NCBI RefSeq assembly: GCF_036898095.1
Contig: NC_090736.1
Span: 15,552,238-15,616,237, forward strand
DNA from: Palaemon carinicauda
Taxonomy: Eukaryota > Arthropoda > Malacostraca > Decapoda > Palaemonidae
Reading direction: 5' to 3'
Length of the DNA stretch: 64,000 bases
The notes under the pieces were generated by a model, which saw only the letters and a program-made list of their open reading frames with translations, was not told where the DNA came from and did no database searches. This document shows, in pieces, positions 9,201-21,623 of this stretch (position 1 is the stretch's first letter; each line of letters begins with the position of its first letter). The position numbers and the translations under genes were made by a program.

Positions 9201-12200
9201 GACTATTAACGTGTTTACTTTGAATGTTTCACATGATTTTTGCTTTTATTAAGCTTATATCATAAGCATTGAAGGAGAATTACTTCTTATATCCATGTGC
9301 CTTTATGGTTCCAATCCCAAATGTAAGAATGAAAGTGATTCAGTATCTACAGTAAATTGAATCCATACCAAATGATAAATTAGTGCTGGTATGTGGTCCA
9401 GGTGCCAGTGAGAAGCAACCCTTTAGTCAAGTTCCTGTATGATTTTGCCATCATTTTATCCATGAATTTTATGAATGAAATCTATTTTTTATTTGGAGAA
9501 TAGTAGAGTATCTTGGCTATCATATTCTTCTTTGTTTCATCATCTTGGTAGCCATGTGGTTATTTGCCTGGCAGTCTTCCTTCATCACAATTATGTCTTT
9601 TTGGCTTTTAAGGGTACTCCAGACTATGATCTGATAAAATAACAAGGTTTTGGCTGTCATCCTTACTCTTTCCTTCTTGAGACACCAAGATTATTTGAAA
9701 AACTTTCAACATTCCAGATGTCTTACTGAGGGAACTTAGTCCTCAATATTCAACTTCCTGTTTTGAAGGGGACATTATGGGACATGTGCTTGGAAGAAAA
9801 CAATGATCTTTTCCTTGCAAAATTATAGTTTTTTCTCTCTGTTACTATTGTAACATGCTTCAAGAGCTCTTCACATTGACATTCATTCCTAAGTTTTCTT
9901 TCAAAATTAGTTCATCTTTCAACTGAGGTCATTATGGGCTGGAGATACGTTATTCATTGGTTAATGTACTCCATAGATTTTATTTAAAGAGATATTTTAA
10001 GCAAAGGACAGCTAGAAGTTATTGTAAAACTAGCCCTCTTCTAGTTACTGATCTCAATTCCCTTCTCTAGAATTTTTTTCTTTATAGTTTATTCATCTTT
10101 CACATGAGATTGCAAGTTTTCCTTGCAATGTGTACCATGCATGTATTTGAAAATGGCAGCCCTCTGAAAAATCGTGGAACAGAGGAATTGATTTTGTTTA
10201 TATTTCCAAAAAAAATGTAGAAGATGCAATGAAAACAATCTTCATAACATGGATGAGCAACTTTTTTCAAGGAGAAATTTTTGTATGTATCCTAGTGCAC
10301 TTGGATGTCACCATGTTCTTAGTGTTGCTATTGGAAGGAACAGTTTTCATTGTGTTGAGTTCACATGAATTAGTACTATTTTTATGGGGTGATCTTTATG
10401 TTGCATTGCATTTGGTCTTTTACTTTTTACCTATTCTTTTTGTTGTTAAACCTAATAGTTCAACTTGTTTACATTTTACTTTTTGGGGGGGTTTAGTTTT
10501 CACTTCAAAATGAAAACTGATCCACCTTTGGATTTCTTGCATCATAAAATTGTCCTGTAATGGCGCTTAAATTGCTCCTATTATTAATGAGTTATCACGA
10601 CTAGTCAGTTATGATTAACCTATCCTCCATTGAATAAAGATGAACTCATTCAACCCAGCTTTTCAAGTTCTTCTAAGGGGATGATAGTCTAGTTTCCCTA
10701 CATACAAAGGAGGCAAATATGGACGGTTCTGTTACAGATCCAAATTATTGTAACCACTTATTTCAAGAATATGTATTCTTGATTTCATTGAAACTCAAAC
10801 CAAAGGTATCTTGGACTAATGCTCCTCATATACTGTTGAGAGACTTGTCACTGTCAGCCAAGGCCCAGTTTTTTTTTTTTTTTTTTTTATCAATTTCCCA
10901 ACTTTGAGACTTGTTCAGCAAACATACTTTCTTGAGGTATACCCAATGTACAAATGAGATGTTCGTTTTGGTCCCAGATCATGATACATATACTGAAGTT
11001 GTAAATACTCACATTTGTTAAACCAATGAGTATAATTTCACTTCCCACCGAAACATTCGATCTGTCCAATTATTTACAGGGGAGCAAATTTGGATTTACC
11101 CAATCTTTTAAAAGTGGTCAAGTTTAGGTGAATCTTTCTTAAGGAAACCAAGGTCTGTAGTCTATAGGATTTCCCCCTTAAGGGATAGTGCCATTAGTGC
11201 ACCACCATTACTTCAGGGTCTTTGCAACACTCATTCTTCCAACACTAAACTTGTTCCATTTTCTTGAATCCAACCTGGGCTGTATAGCCTATATTAATTA
11301 ATCTAACATATGATATTTAGTAACTTAGGTAAATATTAAGTGGTAAAGAGTGTGAGTTATTAGAATGGCATAATTTATGCTGTGCTTGTTTACTTGATAA
11401 AGTGTCAAGTAAAAAATGAGTATATGGTTGTATTACCATTTGTTTATGGAAACTTCGCTAAGACAGGTTCTGCTTTACTAAGCTCCAGTCACCAAGAAAT
11501 TGATTGTGGTTATTAGTACCTCATTACATCTGTATAGTTAGAAAAGTTTTTCTCTTGTTTTGTTCCTGTCTTTTTTTCCAATAACTCTCATTACTTATTG
11601 GAGACCCTCCTGGGTGTGTGTTGTCATTGAATACATCATATATTAACACCTATGTCAGATTTGAATGACTGGAAGGTGGGTTTATTAAGAAATATTATCT
11701 TTCAACTCCTGTGGTTGGCTTTATAGCATCTCTTTTAATGCCCATTGTTATTGCCTTATCTCTTTACATAGGTACCACTTACAGTTTTCCTTGCTTTATA
11801 CTCTATTGATGAATTTCATGTTTTTTGGACTCTCCTCTTTGCAGTTAGGCAATTCCTTTCCAGTACATTTTGCCTATCAAATAAAAAAAAGTTCAACTAC
11901 CCAACACTTAGTTTGGCTTGATATATTGAAGTACTGTAGTTCTTTGAGTGGATTTCTATAATTTCAGAAATTTCACTCACGATTTTTCCTTTAATAACAA
12001 TAAGAGTAATGCAGCTTTATGCAATTGGAGTACAGAAGTACTTTGGACCAAAACAATTGTCAGATTCAAAGTACACTACATTAGGCTTCAGGCCAATTTC
12101 AGGACAATTTCAGGAATCATTTTATTTTAGAAGTATTTATCAGGACCTGATTACCCCTTGCCCTTCATTGTGTATCACATATTTCTTTTCCAGTTTAATT

Positions 12201-13033
12201 GCTTTTACTTTTGCCTATTAATAGCATTGATCAAACCATGTAGGGTTTTATAAGGATTATCTCATAGGTTATCATAATTATTGCTGGATATGTTGTTAAA
12301 GTCTTATTTTGAATTTGATCCTTTTTGGAGCGTATTTGGGTAACAAAGCCCACCTTTGTTGCTTGTGAATCTAATTGTTGGATGGCATGTAGCTTTGTTT
12401 AAAAAGAGGATGATTGGAAAATAGATAAAGTATTTTATTTCAAAATGTAAGTTTTCATGTAAGATGTAATACTTTATTGGCATTTGATTTGAGGAATAAG
12501 TTATTTGGTCTATAAAGTCGTTTTTAATAAAGTTTTTTTAGTTGTATTTAGTCCTTAAGAGTTTTTCCAAAATCAATTATAGTTGTAATATTTTTGGAGA
12601 CTGGACTTGTCATTTGTCAGGTGGTTTGTTGACCCTATTGCCAATTCAGTTTAGTCTTTATTCAACTTCATCAGTTCTTCAGGGTCTTATTCTCATCAGA
12701 ACTTACATTATTGGTAAGGTACAATGAATATCTACATATTTTTGTTTTCCACTTTTTCACCTTGTTTTACCCGTCACTTCCATAGTTGTAAGGAAGGAGC
12801 ATGTTGAAGGATGATTGTAAAGGGTTTTAATATGTCTCAAATTAATTGTCCCTAATGCCACAGAGTCGCTGAACTTGGATATTCAAGTATTATAATTATT
12901 GCTAAGTAGGATATTTTATAGAGAAGTAGCACATTGTGATTTTTTTTTATTCAACACTTGAGATTAAATGTTCAGTATTGTTTAAGTCTTGTCTGAATGA
13001 AAGTATCAAAAAAGTTTTATCACATGACAACCT
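9199..13033. other. Unannotated AT-rich interval
   Basis: About 3.8 kb in which I recognise nothing beyond short homopolymer tracts (for example a T-run near 10,870). Open frames of up to 94 codons look random and low-complexity. Confidence 0.5.
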
Positions 13034-14105
13034 GAGTTTAAAGCAGTACTCTATATTCGTGGCTTCATTGGTTTGATAAAGACCCTATTTTTGATAGAAT
13101 TTTATTCTTTATCGTTTACTTTAAAGGTTTATAGTCTTTTGGCCAAATGTGTAGGTTTCAGAGTGCCAAAGTTGTGTTGGCAGTTTCCATGCACCCTGAG
13201 TGCTCACTTGCAATGTTGCATAAGATAACTTTAATGTATTATACTTTCCATATGTGTGCACTTTCTGTGCTACAAAGTTACACCACAAGAACAATAGTCA
13301 GAGAGCTGTAAAGAGTTTTTTTCATAATATTGAGTATAAGATATTTGAATGGTTAATCAGAATCAACTTCTTCATCCATATCGAAAATGAGACGTCTTAA
13401 GTTGCGCAATCCTATGTTTTAGCCAGGGGAGGTTATTTCTAAATATCCCCAATTAGAAATGATAAAGCCAAAGATTTTTTCCTCTTTCAAAAATTGGATA
13501 GAAAGGTAAGACTCGTCTTAAAGAGGACTTGACTTTCTGACAACTATTATTCTGTAGACTCTTCCCTAAAAAGCCAAATTTGATTTGCATAAGCTCACAA
13601 GGAACAAGAGAAAGACTTTGCGTGCCTGTACGGGTAAAATTAGACTTTTTAGGGAATAGTTTACTGAACAGAAGCTGTTCAGATATTCAAGTTCTTACAT
13701 ATGACTTAGTGTTACCTAAACCCCAGGATTATGTAACTTGAGATGTCTCATTTCTGATATGGATGAAGAAGTTGATTTAGATTAACTATTCAAATATCAT
13801 ATACTCAATGTTATAAAAAAAAAAAATTACAGCTTTCTGAGTATTGTTTTTGTGCTGTAACTTTGTAGCAATGAGAGTGTAGCACACATATGGAAAGTAT
13901 AATGCAGAAAAGTTATCCTGTGCAACACTGCCAATGGCACTCAGGGTGCATGGAAACAGCCAACACAATTTTGGCACTCTGAAACCTACACATTTGGCCT
14001 AAAGACTATAAACCCTCATAGTAAACGATAAAGAATAAGATTCTATGAAGAATAGGATCTTTATCAAATCAATGAAGCCACGAATGTAGAGTACAGCTTC
14101 AAACT
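13034..14105. repeat. Foldback (long hairpin) repeat, 1.07 kb
   Basis: Two arms of roughly 395 bp are inverted copies of each other. The left arm (about 13,034-13,430) runs from 'gcagtactctatattcgtgg' and the right arm (about 13,710-14,105) ends with the inverse, 'ccacgaatgtagagtaca'. Further matching blocks lie inward: 'tgagacgtcttaagtt' pairs with 'aacttgagatgtctca', and 'ttccctaaaaagccaaatt' pairs with 'aattagactttttagggaa'. The fold therefore extends to within about 60 bp of the centre near 13,610. Arms differ by scattered substitutions and small indels. No transposase and no clear target duplication is visible. It may be a foldback or MITE-like element, or a locally duplicated segment. 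Confidence 0.85.
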
Positions 14106-14274
14106 ACAAGGTTTATTTGTAAGTTTTAGTACCAGCCAATATATGTAATAAACTTTTGTAATAAGGCATGGAAGGATAAACTAGATTTGAAATAAAAGTA
14201 AATTGCACTTTATTTTTTATTCACCAAAATAATGTATATAAGATAAGGAAAATAACAAAATAAAGAAATATGGT

Positions 14275-14748
14275 CCTTTATGGCACCTCAAAGGTTGCAT
14301 GGGGCAGTGCCTTGTGGCCACCTACCTGAAGGAGGAAAAGGAAGGAAGAGGAAGAATGAAGGAAAGAGGTATGGAGTCCCAGTCACTTCTCTCCCACTCT
14401 CCCTGTCTTACTTGTTCTCCCTTTCCCCCCTCCCCCCTTTTCCTTGGTGACTTTAGAGAACATCTAAGATTGTCTCCCTAACTGTTTCTCTCACCTGAGC
14501 CATTTTCTGTTGTGGCAATTTTCCCCCAGGAGCTTAGTTGCCTGACTTTAATTTGGAATTTAACACTTCTCTTAGCTGAGTATTACCTTGTAATTAAGTT
14601 AAAGGGACTACAATGAATAAGACAATGATAAAGAGATATGGAATTTTATTTGTTCTCATGCTGAGTTCATTGCTGCCAGTCAAAATGGCTTTGGCAAAGT
14701 ACAAAATTTTGTTAGAATAATTCTTGTAATATTCCATAGAGCAAAAAA
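14275..14748 (+). repeat. Left arm of a 12.9-kb inverted-repeat pair
   Basis: This segment reappears in reverse complement at 26,675-27,145. Shared landmarks are 'tatggcacctcaa' at the outer edge, 'ggcagtgccttgtggccacc', a pyrimidine/C-rich block, 'attaccttgtaattaagtta', and 'gccagtcaaaatggctttgg' at the inner edge. Homology stops within a few bases outside and inside on both sides, so these are discrete units. Confidence 0.85.
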
Positions 14749-15060
14749 TGGGAAGCTGAAAATGGCCGTAAGCTTAAAAAGTTCGTCTGCCAATTACCAT
14801 AAGTTTGAACCAGTTATCAATAATAATTTTGTTAATGCATAGGTCATTTTCCAACATGTAGACCCAATGATTAGAGGAAGATGTAACAATGAATGGAAAT
14901 CCATCGAATGCACTTTAAATCTTATATATTCAGTATGAGAAAATACCACTTGACATATGTACGATTGATATTTTATTCAAGTTTGACAAAATATAATTGG
15001 TTTACTTTTTAACATGGAACATCAATGTACTGCCTCCAAAACCAATCTCTTTTTTTTTTT

Positions 15061-15204
15061 AAAGATGAAGGAGAAAATGAAGACCCAACCAAGGCCCGCC
15101 CCAAAGCCCACCTAGTAACTAGCAATTAATGCAAAAAGTTATCTTACTTTGAAATCGTTACTAGGCCCTTGAACGTCTTCATTTTCTCCTTATACTTTTA
15201 TCTT
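15061..15204. repeat. Small MITE-like hairpin
   Basis: The left arm carries 'ggagaaaatgaagac' and the right arm its inverse 'gtcttcattttctcc'. A second inner pair is a 'caaggccc...ctagtaac' block against 'gttactaggcccttg'. It is about 145 bp overall, flanked by T-runs. No transposase and no clear target duplication. Confidence 0.7.
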
Positions 15205-17091
15205 TTTTTTTCTTTATTTTGGAATAGCCAATATTGACAAAAAGTATAACTTTATTCACTGTCTACATTCTGACATTTAAATATGAGCTGAACAATATTG
15301 CAAACAATACGTTTTGTTTCTTGAATCCTTTGTTTGGAACTCCCTATTTTTATTTTCTGATTTTTTTTTCATTGAATTCCTGATAAATCTAAAACTAAAA
15401 TTCTCTTATAATCTGTATCATTTGCTTCTAGCCCATGTATCTATGGCTGGTGCAAATAAACATTGAGCTCATTAGTCTTTATTTCTTAGACTACAAAATA
15501 TCATTTATCAAGGGTTAATTCACAAAAAACTGGATAAAATCATCCATATAATGAATAATAGTTACTGTACTTTTATCATCAAATGTAAGTAAAATTCACT
15601 TGAATAAAACGTTGAAAAGGATGGCCTAGCCTTCTTTGCGTTAGCATTAATTGCAAAGATATTTCTACCTAAATATTTCACTGAAAAGTACATGTATGCT
15701 ATAAGAACTCTATTATGCACACAAGACACTAAATACTGTGCTACATTTATACCTAATCAGTAAAAGACAACTTTCTAAAGCAAACCACAGTCTGCAATTT
15801 GATGTTTCCAATGCAACCTCTTACACTAGACTTGTAACAAATCCTAAATAGTGGAACCATGGAACCCCCAAGCTTTGTCAGAGTTATGCAAGGGATATAA
15901 TAATCGACTGAATATTGAACACAAGGATCCAACCCCCACAACTCTGCCTTCTTCCTCTTGATTTGCCCAGAGGGATGCGATAACAATATCGTTTAACAGA
16001 TCTTTGAAAGAATGATTGTCTACCAGACACCATTATGCACACAGCAATAACAACTTTGCATCAGTTAAGTTAACTGCTGTATGTCTCCGGAGCAAACAAC
16101 TCTCAAGAAAAAATATCAACTTTTGGTTAATTAGTTATACTGTATAAACATGTAAAACCCAAACAGTTTCTAGTTAAAAAAATTACAGTACAGTACTGAA
16201 ATTTATCCACAAGATTTTGAATCAAAAGGCAATAATATCTGGGACTAAATTGTCACATATTGTGCTCCAAAATCAGTTTTGCCAAGCACAAATGAACAAA
16301 ACCTGGTAAAATATGGAGGTATCTATACTAACTGTTGCCACAAAAACATACAATTTGAATCAGCACAAAACAAGAGAACTTGCTGTGTGCAATGCCCATT
16401 ATAGCATGGTGCACCAACAATAGCTACTTGCAAAGCATTAAAGTCATACATGTTGAAAATGGACATCAAATGTTGCTAATTTTAAGATTATGTTCCAGTA
16501 AAACTATTTACAGACCTGGACTTGCTGCTGCTTCATTTGGCCAAGATTCTACAGTATATAGCTTAATGAAAGGTTTTTAGCCATAACATGATTCTACTCA
16601 TGAATCCAAACTTGAGTCGATGTATCCTTGGACCTAGAGTACATCAGGATTCCCAAACAAATTACCACTCCAAAATAGTAAAAGAACTGTAAACAGACTT
16701 GATTAACATCATTTTTATTATCATGAGAGAACCTTCAGTGAGGTAATCCAATAATGTTCAACTTTGTGCTTCAACTAACAAAAATCAACATCAGTAACTT
16801 TATGCCTTGCAGAAAAGGCATAATAAGGTTACATATAAAAGGTAACTGAAAGAATACGAGACAGATTACCCAATCAACTGTAAGATTTTCAGAGGCTATG
16901 ATATTAGGACAACTTCTCTAACCTATTTTGTGAGAAAGTCATCCTCAAACACTCGAACACATGCAAACTGCAAAGGTTAGAAGTTTATTTGTATAGATAG
17001 CTATTCTAACAGAGTTATAAAGTTCTTGAATTTCAACAAAAAGTTGTTTTTCCTATAAACAGTCCCAACAACATCCTTCATTAAGGTTAGC
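15205..17091. other. Unannotated AT-rich interval
   Basis: No recognised gene or repeat, only short unrelated open frames. Confidence 0.5.
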
Positions 17092-17245
17092 AGATCTTTG
17101 GCAATTGGCACAGAAAAGGGATTTTGATGAAGGAAAAATCTATTGCTGGGCTCAACCCGTGTCGCTCAGTGAAATGCTCCTTATAGCACCATTTCTAAGG
17201 TATAAATACTGCTAAATAGCAGATCTTTGGCAACTGGCACAGAAA
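17092..17245 (+). repeat. Stray DIRS-like terminus between short direct repeats
   Basis: 'gggattttgatgaaggaaaa' with 'atctattgctggg' resembles the outer end of DIRS family 2, found complete near 37,056, 42,757 and 59,711. Only about 70 bp is present here. It lies between two copies, about 126 bp apart, of 'cagatctttggcaa' + 'tggcacagaaaa' (17,093 and 17,219). It could be a remnant of a related element or a local duplication that captured a terminus. Confidence 0.6.
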
Positions 17246-17929
17246 ATTCCTTTCAAGGCCAAGCAATTGGTATATTGAGCAAACAGATTTTATTACAAGT
17301 TGACACCTTAGGAAGAATTTAAGAAAATTCAACCAAAAAATTTTCAAAGGCTACAGACAACCATAAAAAAGGTACAGTATAAATACGCATAAAGTTATAA
17401 AAGAAATGTTTCTTTTCATATCATGAAACTATTCAGATTTCAACTGCAATAATAAAAGACCTGGAAAATCAGCCCCTAACTGGAAACCAGTTATCAAGCG
17501 ACTTGGCTAAACAGTTGAGGATTTTCAGAGACCTCCATTTTAAGCTTAAATAGAGAAATGGTGACTTACAATCCAATTATTTCTATATACTTTTATGTAT
17601 AGCCTATTCCATTAAATGCCATTATCAAAAAGCATGGCTTTTAAGAGAAAAAAGATAGCCATCACCATAATTTTGGAAGGAATAAACACCAGAAAAGCAG
17701 ATTCCTCTTTTAAAAATCTCCACCTGTGTTCTCTTCCTTAAAACAAGAAAGGTAGATTACCATTATCTAGAAATACTTCAATAGTAATGTTTATTTCAAA
17801 AATCAGTTTCCAATATGTAAATATGGCAAATAACCATGTTAAGAATCAAGTTTCGGATAAACAAATAATAAAACTGATCAAGTAGGCAGAGAGTTTTGTT
17901 AACAAAATGTACCATCTATTAACAAAAAA

Positions 17930-20690
17930 GGAGGCAGACAACACATAGCACACAGGGATTTGGAAATGCTACAGAATGCAGAATATCTTCAAGAAATCGT
18001 GGCTTTAATAAACATCAAAGAAGACAAGCTCTGCCTAATTGTCTAATAAGATGTAGGCTAGGTTTCATACCCAACAAACAGGGAAAATAATTTACCTAGT
18101 GTTATGTCTCAAATACACTACAAAGAAGGCAGTCTGTCTAATAAATTATGGCCCACGCACAATGCAGAATTCAGGCAGGTTTTAGCAAAATTTGCTTTCA
18201 ATAAACAACAGTGTGCCTTCAGTACATAAGGTAGATAGTAAATAATCTCTAGTTAAAAGAGGCCTCACCACTAAACAATGATAGAAGAGACTTTCTCATG
18301 AACTGCAGATTTAATTTCCAACAAAGAAGGCTTACATTCTTTTGCACAGAGAGGTTGCAGTGCACAAAAAGAAGGCAAGTAATTTCTAAAAAATATAGCG
18401 TTGACACGTAGATAGGACAGATATTTGGTAAAACTTGACTTAAGTGACAACAAAGGAGGTGAAATGGCACCAGAAAAGAGATAATCTTAATCACAATGTA
18501 CAGTAGCTTCAACAGAAAGTCAAGAAGGCAAGATTGCCTTTTGAAGTAAAATCACTAGCATCACATGGTTAAAAAAAATGCAGATGGCACAAAATCTCAA
18601 TCAAAGCTGAGTTTCAGTGCACCCCAAGGAAGGCATAAAATCTCGAGCAATATGCCATCAATACACAAAGAGAAAGTAAAGAAGCCTTCATAAAATGTAC
18701 CTTTAGTACACAACAATGATGGGAAACAATCTCTTGCATTTTCCGGTGAAGGAACACGATCAAGAACGATGATGTGTCTTACATAACACCTTTTCATTAC
18801 ACAGCTCATGTGCAGATAATCTTGAGTAAAACTGAGTCTTCAATTCACAAAAAAAGCCCATAACCTATTCAGGGTAACAAGATTTGCCTTCGATGAACGA
18901 GATACAGCAAAAAATCTCTAAGCAAACACCATGGCAATTCACAAGAAAGGCAGACAACCTTTTGCTCACAGTGGCCTCAATGAATCAAAGTAAGGCAGAC
19001 ATTCTTAAATCATCAATAAAGAAGCCAAACAATCTCTAGTAAAACATGGCTTCAGTACACATCACAGGAAGTAAACAACTTTTACCAAATGTGACATTAA
19101 ATAGGGGAGACAATCTTTCAAAGAAACAAAACTTGAATGTAGTTTCATTACATCAGAAAGCAGGCAAATGATCTTATGCACAAAGAGTTTACAACATATG
19201 AAAAGAAGATAGCTTACAAAATATGGATTCAAATTACATCCAAAAAGGCATGTAATCTCTAGTAAAAAAGTGGCTACAATGAACTGCAGAGAAGGTAGAC
19301 AATATCTACTGAAATGTGGTTTCAAAACACATTAAAGAAGGGGGACAATCTAAAAAAGAAATAGTCTCTTCCACTTTGTAGCTTCAGTGCACAAAAAACA
19401 TAAAATCTCCAACAAACGGTGGCCTTAATGCCCAATAACAAATAGGGCAGACAATCTTTAGTAATGCATAAATTCAATATGCACTAAGGTATTAGAAAAT
19501 TTCTAACAAACTTTATAACAGGCAAAAGAAGGCAAGCAACTTCTAACAAATTTGAATTTTAGTACACTGCTAAAGGAAGACCTTAAACAAAATGAAGATT
19601 AAAAAATCACTAAAGAAAGTATAATTTCCATAAAAGAAAACTTCTGACATAACATAGTTCTTTCCAATACACAGCAAAGTCTTAGAGTCTACTGTATATA
19701 GCAAGGAGTAAGGAAACCCCAGACAGTACCTAAGTAAATCATGTAACCAAGAATTCAGTCCCTAATGAAACTGATTTAATATATAACAAGGAGGATAATT
19801 GTAAGCAAAGCTAAACATCAGTACCAAATAAGATAACCAAACAATCTTTTTTGAAACAAAAACTTTAAGCAATGCACGGAAAGAAGTTACGCAATTGCCA
19901 TCAAAACATAGCTACAAAGCATATGAAAAACAATTTTTTTCAAAGCAACTGCAAAGCACATCAGAAAAGGAAGATAATTTCTAGCAAGAAAATCATCAGT
20001 GAACAAAAAAAAAAAACAGAAACTCTTTACAGGAAAGCTTCTCAAGACATGTCAGAAGACAATTTATAGCAAAATATATCTCCTATACGGATCAAAGAAG
20101 GCCGACTATCTAGAACGAAATCTAAGATCAATATAGAACAAAGAATGTAAGCAATTTCAAACAAAATTATATTAGTTCATTACAAATAATGCAAACAGCT
20201 TTTGTCAAAAAAAAAAAAAAGGTTCATCACAAAACTAAGGCAGCACACATGTCTCTCAGAATATAGCTTCAATGCACAGCAAATAAAGCAGACAATCTCT
20301 TCAAAGAGTAACGTACTGCACAGCAAAGAATTTCCAAGAAAGGTATTCTCAATAAACAGGAAAGAATTCATGTGATTCTTGAATAGTCACACAAGGCTTA
20401 GTGACCCCTAGTTTCAGATGCATTGAAAAGAAGGTAGCCAATCATTAAGAAAATTTAATCTCAGATACAAGGCAACCATAAATAACACTTTCTAACTAAA
20501 GACAGATTTAAATACACGGAAGAGAGGTCAGAAAGCCCTTGGCAAAGTGTAGCTACAATGTTATTAATAAAAAAGCTCCTTTTTTTTCTAACAACTGGTT
20601 TCACATACAAAACCAAAAAGGAAGTTTCCTCATAAAAAGGTATTTCTAAATACCTGAACACAATGTAGAAGGAGCATGATCACTACCCAT
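17930..20690. repeat. Highly diverged tandem-repeat zone (~55-60 bp unit)
   Basis: The motif 'aaagaaggcagacaatct' followed by 'ctagtaaaa' and 'ggcttcaatgcaca' recurs in degraded form dozens of times, for example near 18,124, 18,319, 18,364, 18,960, 19,020, 19,160, 19,260, 19,440 and 20,280. Spacing is irregular, about 45-65 bp. The minus-strand open frames here show a matching recurrent pattern ('LLEITCLL', 'FLEITCLLF', 'LLEILCLPW'), which reflects the repeat and not a gene. It looks like an old satellite, preceding the young satellite at 21.6 kb. Confidence 0.65.
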
Positions 20691-21623
20691 AATTTGATAT
20701 CATAAACAAATGGGAGGAGGGATATGACTGTGGTCAACTTTCACTACTATCTTAAATACAAACGTAGTGAAAGAAAAGGAAACCTTCATCAACCTTCAAA
20801 GCATTAGCAACAACAAAGACATCATTCTGAAAATTGAAAAGTTTCCAATGTTCTCTCAAAACGTATCAACAATATTAAGATCAACCGGAGTAACTCTCCC
20901 CAGATCATAATAAAGCATCGGCAGTAACTTTTGGAAATATCAGTTATCTTTGCAAATATGTTAAAAAAAAGTTTCGCAAACAAAATATAGCTTATTCTTT
21001 ACCAACATATTAATGCATACATTAAAATTTTATATTTAAAATGCATCAAAAAATAATGGAAGGCCGACTTGCCGTATTTTGAAGACCTTAAAGACAATTA
21101 CCAGATAACACTTTGGTAGTACTTTATTTTTGCCCATAAATCTCGTCAAAACATTTTGATAGAAACTGTCAACAAATCTGTATCAACAATACTACAACAA
21201 ATATGTTAAGACATTCAGAATACCACATAGTTTTAAGCATCAACAGCTTTTCCTTCCTATTTGATACAATTACGGTGTCTATGTCTGCTAATTCACCGTA
21301 GAACCCTGGTGCCACAAAATTTTTAGACCTCAAAAAACAGTGCAAGATATGATTCTCATGGATGAATCATTCCCTTCCGTATCACAAAAGTGCAACTAGT
21401 TGCCTTCTGGGACTCTTCCATTTTTAAGTATTCAACTTCTAGCACTAAATCAGAATTGATTAAAGAACTTATTATTTCCCAGAGAATATAGACCCTTCCA
21501 CTTAGATGATAAGCCTTATGAAAGTACATCATATTAAATCAGACTAAGCCCTTCATAGCTCTGATTAACTAATGTTTCAGTTACACAAGACTGAACACAA
21601 CAAGTGAGTAGAATCAGTAGTCT
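20691..21623. other. Unannotated interval between the two tandem-repeat zones
   Basis: No recognised coding or repeat signature. AT-rich. Confidence 0.45.

Noticed and set aside
10229..10513. 94-codon open frame in unannotated DNA
   Set aside because: Hydrophobic but without any recognisable family, start context or neighbour; consistent with chance in AT-rich DNA.
18249..20661. Several Leu/Cys-rich minus-strand frames that resemble each other
   Set aside because: Their resemblance follows from the diverged tandem repeat; codon patterns and stops do not suggest a repeat-containing protein.
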